A DNA stretch of 13,166 bases from an uncultured bacterium (GTDB lineage: Bacteria; Bacteroidota; Bacteroidia; Bacteroidales; CAIWKO01). Below are positions 1 to 8,200 of the stretch, one piece after another. Each line of letters opens with the position of its first letter. Position 1 is the stretch's first letter. Made by a program: the position numbers and the translations under genes. The stretch covers positions 1 to 13,166 of the forward strand of contig CAIWVT010000356.1 of the NCBI GenBank assembly GCA_903916135.1, written 5' to 3'. Under the pieces are notes generated by a model. That model saw nothing but the letters and a program-made list of their open reading frames with translations. It was not told the origin of the DNA and ran no database searches.

Positions 1-99
1 CTCTCAAAAAAAAACTATACTAATTGAAATGATGCTTATGGAATCCATTTATCATCATACATAAAAAAAAGAAGATTATACCTTATATTATATATAGCA
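1..99. repeat. 99-bp direct repeat, copy 1
   Basis: Bases 1-99 are identical to 211-309, a spacing of 210 bp. The match ends at base 99 (the next base is t here and g after copy 2); its left limit is unknown because the copy starts at the window edge. The unit has an A-run near its start and an imperfect dyad at 29-58: outer arms atgatg/catcat, inner arms atgga/tccat around one a. No coding potential is apparent. Confidence 0.9.
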
Positions 100-210
100 T
101 CCGAGCACACGAATGTATCTGTTTAAAATAATAATGATACCTATAAAATGCTTATTCAATTTTATTATTAAAAAAATGGAAATGGCAGAGCGAAATTGAA
201 ACTTTAATAT

Positions 211-309
211 CTCTCAAAAAAAAACTATACTAATTGAAATGATGCTTATGGAATCCATTTATCATCATACATAAAAAAAAGAAGATTATACCTTATATTA
301 TATATAGCA
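211..309. repeat. 99-bp direct repeat, copy 2
   Basis: This is a base-for-base copy of 1-99, including the dyad, here at 239-268. The 111-bp segments that follow each copy resemble one another only in A/T composition, so the two copies are not clearly part of a larger perfect tandem array. Confidence 0.9.
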
Positions 310-406
310 GGTTTGTGCCATTCTTTTTCTATGTGATATAATAATAAAAGGTATAAAACTTGGATATGAATCAAATAAAATACTTCACTATCTAAATAAT
401 TTTACC

Positions 407-414
407 GATCTTTG
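407..414 (+). promoter_or_regulatory. possible -7 element for the 454 gene
   Basis: GATCTTTG resembles the Bacteroidota -7 consensus TAnnTTTG with the first base wrong. It lies 39 bp before the chosen start at 454. I see no clear -33 TTTG partner at the usual distance, so this is a weak call. Confidence 0.3.
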
Positions 415-453
415 TAGTGCTCTTTGGGAATAATATTTAAAAACATTATAGCT

Positions 454-1077
454 ATGAAAAGAATTTCTTCTGTATGGATTGCTGCAATTTTGCTGTTTTT
501 CGCGCTGCATATTGCCACGTATAGTATCGCGCAAGCAAATTTATCTCATCATAATGTGTTGGTCGTTGATAGGATTTTAAACAAAAGTTGGCAGAAAGGT
601 TCGTATCAACGTATCTTTAGAATAGGCAATAGGGTCTTTGTCCAAACCTTTACGGGCGATGTAGCTATGGGAGTTCTTGGCGTTATTTCCGACTCCACTA
701 TCACCGTAAAGGGAAAGGAAATAAAGCTCAACGATATAAAAGAAATAAATGCTTACAAAGGATATGAACCCGCCGTTTTGGGCAGTTCGCTGTTGGCTAC
801 AGGCATAGGAATCGGCGCAACTTTTAATAACTATTATAATCACCACCATAATTCATCCGAAGATTCTTATGGAATGGGCATTGCCTTGTTGGCGGTAGCT
901 ATTATGTTTATAGGCACCTGCACCACTTTGTTTGGAGTAACAGAAATAGGAACTACAAAACATTTTAGAATTGGAAAGAAATGGAAGCTAAGCGTCCTAC
1001 CTGAAAACGACAAAGCACTAACTGACCATAATTATCTTTTTCCTTTTCCTAAGAAAAAACCTGCACCCAAAAATTAA
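454..1077 (+). CDS. secreted/membrane protein of unknown function, SH3-like barrel plus two TM segments (inferred)
   Basis: The protein has 207 residues from the ATG at 454. The frame is open from a TTG at 424, but the ATG is preferred because it places a classic signal peptide at the very N-terminus (MKRISS, then a hydrophobic stretch ending near IAQA at about residue 26). Residues about 45-95 have alternating short beta-like segments with glycines and a DSTI...V..KEIKLNDIKEI pattern, which suggests a small SH3- or Sm-like barrel. This is followed by two hydrophobic segments (about 102-120 and 138-165) with a His/Asn-rich loop (NNYYNHHHNSSED) between them, and a basic Lys/Pro-rich tail. The family is not one I can name; similar layouts occur in uncharacterised Bacteroidota envelope proteins. 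It is convergent with the gene ending at 1181. That it is a real gene is likely; the function is unknown. Confidence 0.75.
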   Translation: MKRISSVWIAAILLFFALHIATYSIAQANLSHHNVLVVDRILNKSWQKGSYQRIFRIGNRVFVQTFTGDVAMGVLGVISDSTITVKGKEIKLNDIKEINAYKGYEPAVLGSSLLATGIGIGATFNNYYNHHHNSSEDSYGMGIALLAVAIMFIGTCTTLFGVTEIGTTKHFRIGKKWKLSVLPENDKALTDHNYLFPFPKKKPAPKN

Positions 1078-1128
1078 TGAATATAATTTGAATAGCTTTT
1101 CATTTCATTCGCATGAAAAAAATCACTT

Positions 1129-1174
1129 GGGTAGCCTCCGAACTATGAACTCGGAACTATGAACTCCCCTACCC
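1129..1174. repeat. 14-bp tandem duplication inside a small inverted repeat
   Basis: Two 14-bp units, ccgaactatgaact (1138-1151) and cggaactatgaact (1152-1165), differ at one base. They are enclosed by GGGTAG (1129-1134) and CTACCC (1169-1174), a 6-bp stem with a 34-base loop. The position between two convergent stop codons would suit a terminator, but no T-run follows on either strand, so a terminator is not supported. Confidence 0.6.
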
Positions 1175-1180
1175 GAACTC

Positions 1181-3109
1181 CTACCTACTTATAATGACCT
1201 TATAGACAAACACCTCGTTCGCATGATAGTTCGTAAGGCGCATATAATATGCCCCTTGGCTCAGCGCGGACACATTAATTTGGTCGGCGAATGCTTGGCT
1301 AAACACCTTGCGTCCAATGAAATCAAACATCTCTACGGTGATGTTCGTGCGGTCAAGCTCAGTGTTATAATTGATGGGCAACATCAAACTGAGCAATCCA
1401 TTGGCAGGATTTGGACCCACATTACACACAAAATGGTCGGTTGGATGTCCCTCCACAGGCGCAATTCTTGACTTTTGCCACGTTGTGCCCACCAACGGAC
1501 GTATCATCAGTGCCCCATTAAACGAGGTTTGCAACCACAGTCCATTCACATTATAGTTGATATGGCTCTGGGCATCAGTGTTAGCATCAAAGCCCACGTT
1601 GAGGTTGTCCTCAGTGGTCTGCACCCATCCCACATAAAACGTGCCGTTCAGCATGATGGCGGTATCTTTTATCTCATAAGTATAAAATGCATTGATACTG
1701 TCAGCAAACTCAGGACGTTTTTGCGGCGATTGATAAATGACGGTCTCGGGATTGAGCGAAGACCACACGGTCAATTTAAAATACTTATAATAGGGCGTTG
1801 TCAGGGTCTGATTGAAATACATTTGGATGCCGCCCAAAGTGTCGGGCTGATTGAAGGTGAACTGATACGCCAATTTGGCATTCACGCCCGACAAACCGTA
1901 GCCTTTTTCGGCAGTGCCATCGTCATAAGCGTAAGCATTATTGAACTCTTGCCGCCTCGTGATGGTATCATTGCGCAAGATGTTTTCGGTCCAACCATTG
2001 CTGCCGATGATATGCGTCACATCAAACACCGCACTGTCCATGCCCGCCAGCGAAGGCAGCGTGAAATCAATCGCAGGGTTCACATGCAAATCATAAGTGT
2101 CCAATCCATTTGTGATAAACGGCAACAAATCGCTCACCCCTGCATCATGCAGAAAAGTATAAGGTCCGTTTTCTTGCGTAACAATATATTTATACGATTT
2201 GTTATCCAAGATGTCATTCAAATTGGATATTTTCAGATGAAACTTATCCGTCAAATCCGTATTGGAGAAATGTCGGGTAGGAATCTGATTAAAATTCTTG
2301 AGCATAGAGGGCGCAGGATTCACAAAAGTGATGTCTTTATACACCGTGTCGCTCTTGGTGCGATTCACATTGAGATACACATAATCCAAATTCCACTCAT
2401 CCACATTGCTTTGCCAACTTGGCAGACTTGTGGCAGAAATGCTTGCATAATTGGTGAACCGAAAGCGAAACCCTTTTTGCAAATAGGTGGTATCTTTGAT
2501 GGGAATCATCACCTGACGGAAATCGCGATTGTATTTATAGCGAAAGGAATCCAATGTCATGCCCGGGCTGCCCCAAGCAGAAATCCATTTTTTGAGATGC
2601 GGAGAATAAAAATCCAACATAAGCGAATCAAGCTTGTTGGGAGCATCGCCCAAGCCTTGCGGCTGATAATAGAAACTAAAATAAAGCGAATCGGCAGGCG
2701 TTATACGCGACGGAACGCCACTAAAAAGAGAATCCAAACGTATCCGTTGGGAGGTCAAAGAGTCTGCAATAAAAGGCGTGATGACTGCATTTTGATACAT
2801 CGCTCCCGTGTCGTTCATGGCGTCCAATGTAACCACCCCCACCGTTGGCGGATTGACGCAATAGGTTGAATTAACGAAGGTATATCTATCCGCCCAAAGC
2901 GAATCCACAGGATAAACGCGCTTATCGAAATACGAAAAGTCGTCTAAGAAAGGCAGATGCACCTCGCCCGTCAAAGCCCGAGGCTGAAGCCCTATATTTT
3001 TAGATTTCGACAGAAGCGGATTCACCTGAAGTCCAGACAAATGTTCCTGAGCGGACAGTGTCCAACATCCCGAAAGGAACAGCAGTAGCAGAAGTATTTT
3101 TTTAGTCAT
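1181..3109 (-). CDS. type IX secretion system sorting-domain protein
   Basis: The protein has 642 residues from the ATG at 3109; one more codon upstream is TTG, and the ATG is preferred. The N-terminus MTKKILLLLLFLSG...LSAQ is a Sec signal peptide cleaved after about residue 21. The last 78 residues (about 565-642) match the type A C-terminal sorting domain: GPNPANG opening, a beta-rich middle with MFDFIGRKV, the turn LSQGAYYMRL and the ending VYKVIISR. In that family the domain directs passage through the outer membrane by the type IX system, after which it is removed. The large middle part is beta-rich and Asp/Asn/Tyr-rich, with an N-terminal LPFLDDFS...PPTVGVVTLDA pattern typical of Bacteroidota surface proteins; I see no catalytic motif. 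It lies 6 bp downstream of the PASTA gene and is probably co-transcribed with it. Identification as type IX cargo is strong; its role is unknown. Confidence 0.9.
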   Translation of the reverse strand: MTKKILLLLLFLSGCWTLSAQEHLSGLQVNPLLSKSKNIGLQPRALTGEVHLPFLDDFSYFDKRVYPVDSLWADRYTFVNSTYCVNPPTVGVVTLDAMNDTGAMYQNAVITPFIADSLTSQRIRLDSLFSGVPSRITPADSLYFSFYYQPQGLGDAPNKLDSLMLDFYSPHLKKWISAWGSPGMTLDSFRYKYNRDFRQVMIPIKDTTYLQKGFRFRFTNYASISATSLPSWQSNVDEWNLDYVYLNVNRTKSDTVYKDITFVNPAPSMLKNFNQIPTRHFSNTDLTDKFHLKISNLNDILDNKSYKYIVTQENGPYTFLHDAGVSDLLPFITNGLDTYDLHVNPAIDFTLPSLAGMDSAVFDVTHIIGSNGWTENILRNDTITRRQEFNNAYAYDDGTAEKGYGLSGVNAKLAYQFTFNQPDTLGGIQMYFNQTLTTPYYKYFKLTVWSSLNPETVIYQSPQKRPEFADSINAFYTYEIKDTAIMLNGTFYVGWVQTTEDNLNVGFDANTDAQSHINYNVNGLWLQTSFNGALMIRPLVGTTWQKSRIAPVEGHPTDHFVCNVGPNPANGLLSLMLPINYNTELDRTNITVEMFDFIGRKVFSQAFADQINVSALSQGAYYMRLTNYHANEVFVYKVIISR

Positions 3110-3115
3110 CAAATC

Positions 3116-3898
3116 TTATTTTTTATTTTTTTTAAAATCATATTTTCTATCCGAACGATACCACACATCCACCGTTCCGCCATACTGAATGGAACTATTG
3201 GCGTCCGGTTTTTGCTTAAACACTCTTGCAGTGGTGGTGTCGTTGCCGTCCAGAAAAATTTCGTTACCTATATTGAGCGATGCCTCATTCAGAAGCTCCA
3301 TCACTTGTATTTGTTTTTTGCCAATCAAATCCGGCACCTTCGAGTTTTCTTTTTCATCGCCCTTGCCCAACACTAAATCAATTTTCGTGCCCTTTTCAAC
3401 AAGGAAACCCTCTTTTATATCAGCCCCTTTATATTTCTGACGCAACACGGCGTTGTTCGCAATGTCGGGAATGTAGGTCAGGCTGCCGATTTTCAGTCCA
3501 TAAGTCTCCATCATCGAAGTTGCTTGGCGCAATGTCAAATCCACAAGGTTGGGCATCGCCACCTGTTCGGGCTTCAACGCCACCACAGTCAGATAAATTT
3601 TTCTATTTTTTTTCACTTTCGTTCCCGGCAAGGGGTCTTGCATCGCCACAGTGCCCTTGGGCAAAGAAAGCTCATAAACAGAATCCACAATAGCCGCTTC
3701 CAAATCATTATCGGAGGCAAAATCTTCAATTTTGTCTAAAGTTAAACCTATAAAATTGGGCACTGCTATAGCCTGACCGTGCCGTGTATAGATATTTAAC
3801 AGGCGCAATATTAGCCATATAATCACAATGGTAACTACCACGGCAATCATAGTGTGTCTGAAGAAAACTTTGCTTCGCAGGAAGCTAAAAAAACTCAT
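3116..3898 (-). CDS. membrane-anchored protein with three PASTA repeats
   Basis: The protein has 260 residues. A short basic N-terminus is followed by one hydrophobic segment (about 17-35), then three PASTA repeats at about 44-107, 112-178 and 186-248, each opening with a VPN/MPNL/VPDL..G motif and ending in a beta strand before the next. It therefore sits in the inner membrane with the repeats in the periplasm. PASTA domains are known from Ser/Thr kinases and penicillin-binding proteins, where many bind peptidoglycan fragments; here there is no kinase or transpeptidase domain, so the protein would be a sensor, adaptor or tether. It is divergent from ddl over 160 bp and is followed by the type IX cargo gene after 6 bp. 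From memory, a PASTA protein next to ddl is a recurring arrangement in Bacteroidota, which supports a cell-wall role. The tail is strongly basic (DRKYDFKKNKK). Confidence 0.9.
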   Translation of the reverse strand: MSFFSFLRSKVFFRHTMIAVVVTIVIIWLILRLLNIYTRHGQAIAVPNFIGLTLDKIEDFASDNDLEAAIVDSVYELSLPKGTVAMQDPLPGTKVKKNRKIYLTVVALKPEQVAMPNLVDLTLRQATSMMETYGLKIGSLTYIPDIANNAVLRQKYKGADIKEGFLVEKGTKIDLVLGKGDEKENSKVPDLIGKKQIQVMELLNEASLNIGNEIFLDGNDTTTARVFKQKPDANSSIQYGGTVDVWYRSDRKYDFKKNKK

Positions 3899-3981
3899 AG
3901 TCCAATCGTTTTAATCTAATTATATAACAAAACGTTGCGTAATAATAAACTTGATTCCGTTCGTTTTATTATTTGAAGGCA

Positions 3982-3989
3982 CAAATATA
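3982..3989 (-). promoter_or_regulatory. -7 promoter element for the PASTA/T9SS unit
   Basis: Read on the minus strand this is TATATTTG, a full match to TAnnTTTG. It lies 83 bp upstream of the PASTA start codon. No clear -33 TTTG is visible at 19-22 bp further upstream. The ddl promoter motif on the other strand is about 40 bp away, so the two promoters are back to back. Confidence 0.5.
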
Positions 3990-4005
3990 GAAAAAATTCT
4001 CGTTC

Positions 4006-4038
4006 TTGGCGTAAATAAAGTAAAACTGTTTACCTTTG
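4006..4038 (+). promoter_or_regulatory. promoter for ddl
   Basis: TACCTTTG at 4031-4038 is a full match to the Bacteroidota -7 motif TAnnTTTG. TTGG starting at 4006 can serve as the -33 element with a spacer of about 21-22 bp. The -7 element ends 20 bp before the ATG at 4059, predicting a short leader of about 15 bases. Confidence 0.6.
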
Positions 4039-4058
4039 CACATTAATTTTTTATCACT

Positions 4059-5048
4059 ATGAAGAACATTGCAGTCATTGCCGGAGGCTATTCGGGCGAA
4101 TATGAAATCTCCATCAAAAGTGCCGGAGTCATTATGCAGCACATAGATAAGGAGCTCTACGCGTCTTATCTTATTATTATAAACAAAGATAAATGGGTAT
4201 ATTTGGATGAGAATAATACGGAATATGCCGTTGATAAAAATGATTTCTCCATTATTGTACGAAACGAGAAGATTACTTTCGACTGCGTTTTTAATATCAT
4301 ACACGGCACGCCGGGCGAAGATGGAAAGATTTTAGGATATTTCGATATGTTGGGCTTGCCCTACACCTCTTCGAACCATTCGGTCTCGGCTTTGACATTC
4401 AATAAGGCGTATTGCAATAAAGTTGTCCGTTCCTTGGAGGTGAATGTCGCCAATTCGGTTCATCTGTTCAAACGCGATGCGGTGAATGTGGAAAGAATTT
4501 TAGAAGAAGTTGCCCTGCCGGTATTTGTCAAGCCTTGCAATGGCGGTTCGAGCGTTGCCACATCCAAAGCAAAGACACAGGAGGAACTCCTGAGCGCGAT
4601 AAATTTAGCTTTTACGGTGGATGATGAGATTTTGGTGGAAGAATTTATTGATGGTACGGAAATCACTTGTGGTTTGTTTCGCTACAAAAACCGCATGATA
4701 GTGTTTCCCATCACTGAGATCGTCCCGCAGAATGAGTTTTTCGACTATGATGCCAAATATGTGCAAGGACATTCGCAAGAAATCACACCGGCAAACATCC
4801 CTGTGGAAGTTGCCACGGTGTGTACCGCCACCTCGAGCTTCCTCTACAACAAACTCAATTGCAAAGGCGTGGTGCGCATAGATTATATCTTGACAAAAGA
4901 CAATTGTATGTATTTTTTAGAAATAAATACCGTTCCCGGGATGTCTGCCATGAGTATTGTTCCGCAACAAGCAGCCGTATTTGGCTATCAGTTATCAGAA
5001 CTTTTGAATATGTTGTTGGAAGATGCTTTGCAGCAGAAAAAGATGTAA
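4059..5048 (+). CDS. ddl: D-alanine--D-alanine ligase
   Basis: This cytoplasmic ATP-grasp enzyme joins two D-alanines using ATP, giving the dipeptide that ends the peptidoglycan stem peptide. The 329-residue length is usual for the family. Visible motifs in order: GGYSGEYEIS with Glu14 (substrate site), HGTPGEDG at 82-89, FVKPCNGGSSV at 156-166 (ATP-binding loop, Lys158), EEFIDGTEIT near 194-203, the omega-loop DYDAKYVQG with Lys233-Tyr234, RIDY at 273-276, and LEINTVPGMS at 287-296 with metal ligands Glu288 and Asn290. The Lys-Tyr pair in the omega loop is the D-Ala-D-Ala type, not the His type of D-Ala-D-lactate (VanA-like) ligases, so ordinary vancomycin-sensitive termini are expected. All key residues are present. 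The ATG at 4059 starts directly with the conserved MKNIAVIAGG strand. It is divergent from the PASTA gene and convergent with dnaE. Confidence 0.97.
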   Translation: MKNIAVIAGGYSGEYEISIKSAGVIMQHIDKELYASYLIIINKDKWVYLDENNTEYAVDKNDFSIIVRNEKITFDCVFNIIHGTPGEDGKILGYFDMLGLPYTSSNHSVSALTFNKAYCNKVVRSLEVNVANSVHLFKRDAVNVERILEEVALPVFVKPCNGGSSVATSKAKTQEELLSAINLAFTVDDEILVEEFIDGTEITCGLFRYKNRMIVFPITEIVPQNEFFDYDAKYVQGHSQEITPANIPVEVATVCTATSSFLYNKLNCKGVVRIDYILTKDNCMYFLEINTVPGMSAMSIVPQQAAVFGYQLSELLNMLLEDALQQKKM

Positions 5049-5076
5049 GCATCTATTGGCACTCTCCTTCTGAAAA

Positions 5077-5237
5077 ACACAAAGAAAAAGAATACTGCAA
5101 AGAAAAGAAACACCACCAAGACTCAAAGACACGAAGATACTTAGATGCAAGGACGCTAAGCATCACAATGCATTGTTGCGATGAAAAAGAACCTTTTATT
5201 TTCTTTGTGTAACTTAGAGTCTTTGTGTCTTTGTGGT
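5077..5237. repeat. long imperfect inverted repeat between ddl and dnaE
   Basis: A 21-base arm at 5112-5132 pairs with 5217-5237 at 18 of 21 positions; the arms read ACCACCAAGACTC... and its complement ...GTCTTTGTGGT. A second exact 12-base pair, ACACAAAGAAAA (5077-5088) with TTTTCTTTGTGT (5199-5210), crosses the first, so both cannot form as a simple nested hairpin. A perfect 12-bp palindrome ACAATGCATTGT lies at 5165-5176. The region separates two convergent genes and could help end transcription in both directions, but there is no classic short GC-rich stem with a T-run. Arms built from CAAAGAC/GTCTTTG units are, from memory, frequent in Bacteroidota intergenic DNA. Confidence 0.65.
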
Positions 5238-5282
5238 TAAAAAAAGACGATTCTTAGTGGGCTTATGGTTGAAATAAAACTT

Positions 5283-8200
5283 CTATGTCAGTTTAACCTT
5301 CACCACATCCATCTTTTGAATTTCTTTGAGAAAGCTTTCCGGATTTATTTTTCGCTTATGCGAATTCATATCCACAGAAACTTCTTCTTCAGCATCCACC
5401 ACGCGCATCTTTAAATCCACCTTGCCGGGATTTTTTTGAATCATGCTGCCCAAGTCTTTCACCAAGTCTGAGGTAATATACTCCAAAGGAATAGTCAGCA
5501 GCACACTTTTCGCCCTACGTTCCATCAAATCATACATGGGTTCGATGCTGTGGATTTTGATTTCATATTCTATCACCGCATTGGGGTCGTTCTCTTTTTC
5601 TTTGTCCCAAAAGCGTTTATCCACCTTGCCGGAGATAAAAATACACTTCCCGATTTCCATCAGATGTTTGAATTTATCGAAATTTTCGGACCAAAGATTC
5701 AAGCGAACAGAACCTTTAAAGTCTTCTACTTCAAAATATCCGTAGGGTTTGTTATTTTTGCTCATCTTATCTCCTGCCGAGATAATCATCCCGCCAAAGC
5801 GGATATCTCTATTGGCAAAAGGTTTCAGATTTTCTAACTTGTCCAAGGTAAAATTGCCGAAACTTTGCATCTCAATGCGATAATCATCCAAAGGATGCCC
5901 CGACATATAGAACCCAATAACAGATTTTTCGTGATTGAGTTGCTCTATCTTGCTCCACGGTTCGCAAATTGGCAATTCAGGATCGGGGATGGACATTTCT
6001 TCGCTCTCGCCAAACAGCGATTGCTGCATGGTGTTTTGTTTGCTTTGCACCAAACCGATATGGCGAATCAACTTCTCCAAAAAAGTGATTTCTTCGAAAG
6101 GCAGCTTATAGAAAAACTGTGCCCTATGGATGCCCATGCTATCAAAAGCACCCGCCATGGCTAATGCTTCGATACTTTTTTTGTTTGCAGTGCGCAAATT
6201 CACCCGGTTGAGAAAGTCGAAGATATTTTTATAGCGCCCGTTTAGTTCCCGTTCAGAAATGATGGAATCCACAGCGGCATTGCCCAATCCTTTGATGGCA
6301 GAAAGCCCGAAGCGAACTTCTTCTTTTTTATTCACAACAAAACGCACATGGCTCTCATTGATGTCGGGACCCAACACAACAATGCTTAGTTTCTTACATT
6401 CATCAATAAAGAAAGTTATCTTTTCCAAATCCGAAACATTACGGCTCAACACCGCTGCCATGAACTCATTTTGATAATGCTTCTTCAAAAAAGCCATCCT
6501 GTAGGCTGTGATTGCATAACATGCCGAATGGGATTTGTTGAAGGCATAATTGGCAAAAGCTTCCCAATCAATCCAAACTTTCTTGGCTATGGCTTCCGTA
6601 ATATCATTTGCCGCGCAACCTGAAACAAACTTCTCTTTCAGTTTTTCCATCAAAGCGAAATTCTTTTTCCCCATTGCCTTACGCAAGGAATCGGCTTCGC
6701 CACCTGTGAATCCCGCCATTACCATTGACAGTTTCATCACCTGCTCTTGATATACGGTGATGCCATAAGTATCTTTCAAGCTTTCCTCCATCGAGGGATG
6801 GTCGTAGGTAATCTTTTCTTTGCCATGTTTTCGGCGGATGAAACTCGGAATATATTCCATAGGTCCCGGGCGATACAAGGCATTCATGGCAATCAAATCT
6901 TCGAAACGATTCGGTTTCAAATCTAACAAATGCTTCTTCATGCCTTCGGACTCAAACTGAAATATCGCGGTTGTGTTTCCCTTGCTGAAAATTTCGAAAG
7001 CCTCCAAATCATCCAAAGGCATCGTTTCCAAGTCTATCGTAATCCCTTTCGAAAACTTTATGTTGTCCACAGCATCTTTTATGATTGAAAGCGTCTTCAA
7101 TCCCAATATATCCATCTTCAGCAATCCAATAGACTCCACATGCGAGCCTTCGTATTGCGTAACCAACAACTCAGAGTCCTTTTGGGTGCACAAAGGAATA
7201 TAGTCAATCAAATCATTCTTCCCGATGATGATGCCGCAGGCATGAGTTCCGGTATGTCGGATAGAGCCTTCTAACTCTATGGCATATTTGATAGTTTGAG
7301 ACACCAAACGGTTGCTTGAATTCTTGGCTTCTTTCAGTTCGGGCACCATTTCGATGGCTTCTTTGAGGTCTTTTGCTTTTGCAGGGACTAATTTGGAAAG
7401 TCTATCGGCATCAGGCAATGGCAAATTCTCCACCCGTGCCACATCCTTCAACGCACTCTTCATCGCCATAGTCCCGAAGGTGACAATTTGAGCCACGCGG
7501 TTTTTCCCATACTTCTCCACGATCCATTGAATCACTTTTTCGCGACCATCTTCATCAAAATCAATATCCATATCAGGCATCGAAATACGATCGGGGTTCA
7601 GAAAACGTTCGAAAAGCAAACCATATTTCAAAGGGTCTAAATCGGTGATGCGCAAACAATATGCCACAACAGAACCCGCTGCCGAACCTCTTCCCGGACC
7701 TACCTCAACACCCATCTCCCGGGCAGCTCGGATGAAATCATGTACAATCAAAAAATAACCGGGGAAGCCCATGCGTTTGATAACGCCTAATTCGAAATCT
7801 ATACGTTCCCGAACTTCCTCCGTCACTTCGGCATAACGTTTTTGGGCACCCACGTAGGTTAGGTGTTCCAAAAACACATTGCCATCATCAAAACCATCGG
7901 GCAAGGGATAATCGGGCAAAATAGCATCTTTATCTAAAGAAAACAACTCCACCTTGTCGGCTAAGTCGTTGGTATTCTCAATAGCTTCGGGCACATCGGC
8001 AAACAATTCAGCCATCTCTTCGGGTGTGCGCAAAAACTCTTTGGTAGTATATTTCATCCTGCTGATATCTTGAACCAATTTGCCGGTGTTGATACACAAC
8101 AGACGGTCGTGGGCTTCGGCATCTTCAGCATTGATAAAATGGACATCGTTGGAGGCAATAAGTTTCACACCATATTCGCGCGAAAACTCCATCAAGGTTT

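Larger units (their letters stand above)
1..453. other. AT-rich gene-free left end
   Basis: No convincing reading frame is visible here on either strand. The stretch is very rich in A and T and is dominated by two identical 99-bp direct repeats (1-99 and 211-309) separated by 111 bp of unrelated sequence. After the second repeat comes a probable promoter area for the gene that starts at 454. Confidence 0.7.

Noticed and set aside
1..309. CRISPR-like array from the two 99-bp repeats
   Set aside because: There are only two copies, the unit is far too long, the spacer is 111 bp, and no cas genes are present.
424..453. TTG start at 424 for the first gene
   Set aside because: It would put ten residues before the signal peptide; the ATG at 454 gives a standard signal peptide.
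1078..1180. Terminator between the convergent genes at 1077 and 1181
   Set aside because: The only inverted repeat (6-bp arms, 34-base loop) is weak and lacks a T-run.
1475..2869. Long plus-strand open frame (464 codons) antisense to the type IX cargo gene
   Set aside because: The translation is rich in His, Ile and Arg without domain pattern, and the opposite strand encodes a protein with a signal peptide and sorting domain. It is an antisense shadow.
3969..4304. Minus-strand frame across the ddl start
   Set aside because: It is antisense to the well-supported ddl N-terminus and covers both promoter motifs; its composition is that of AT-rich noise.
4820..5212. Plus-strand frame overlapping the end of ddl and the inverted repeat
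   Set aside because: It is out of frame with ddl, starts inside its coding sequence, and its tail is translation of the repeat region. No protein features.
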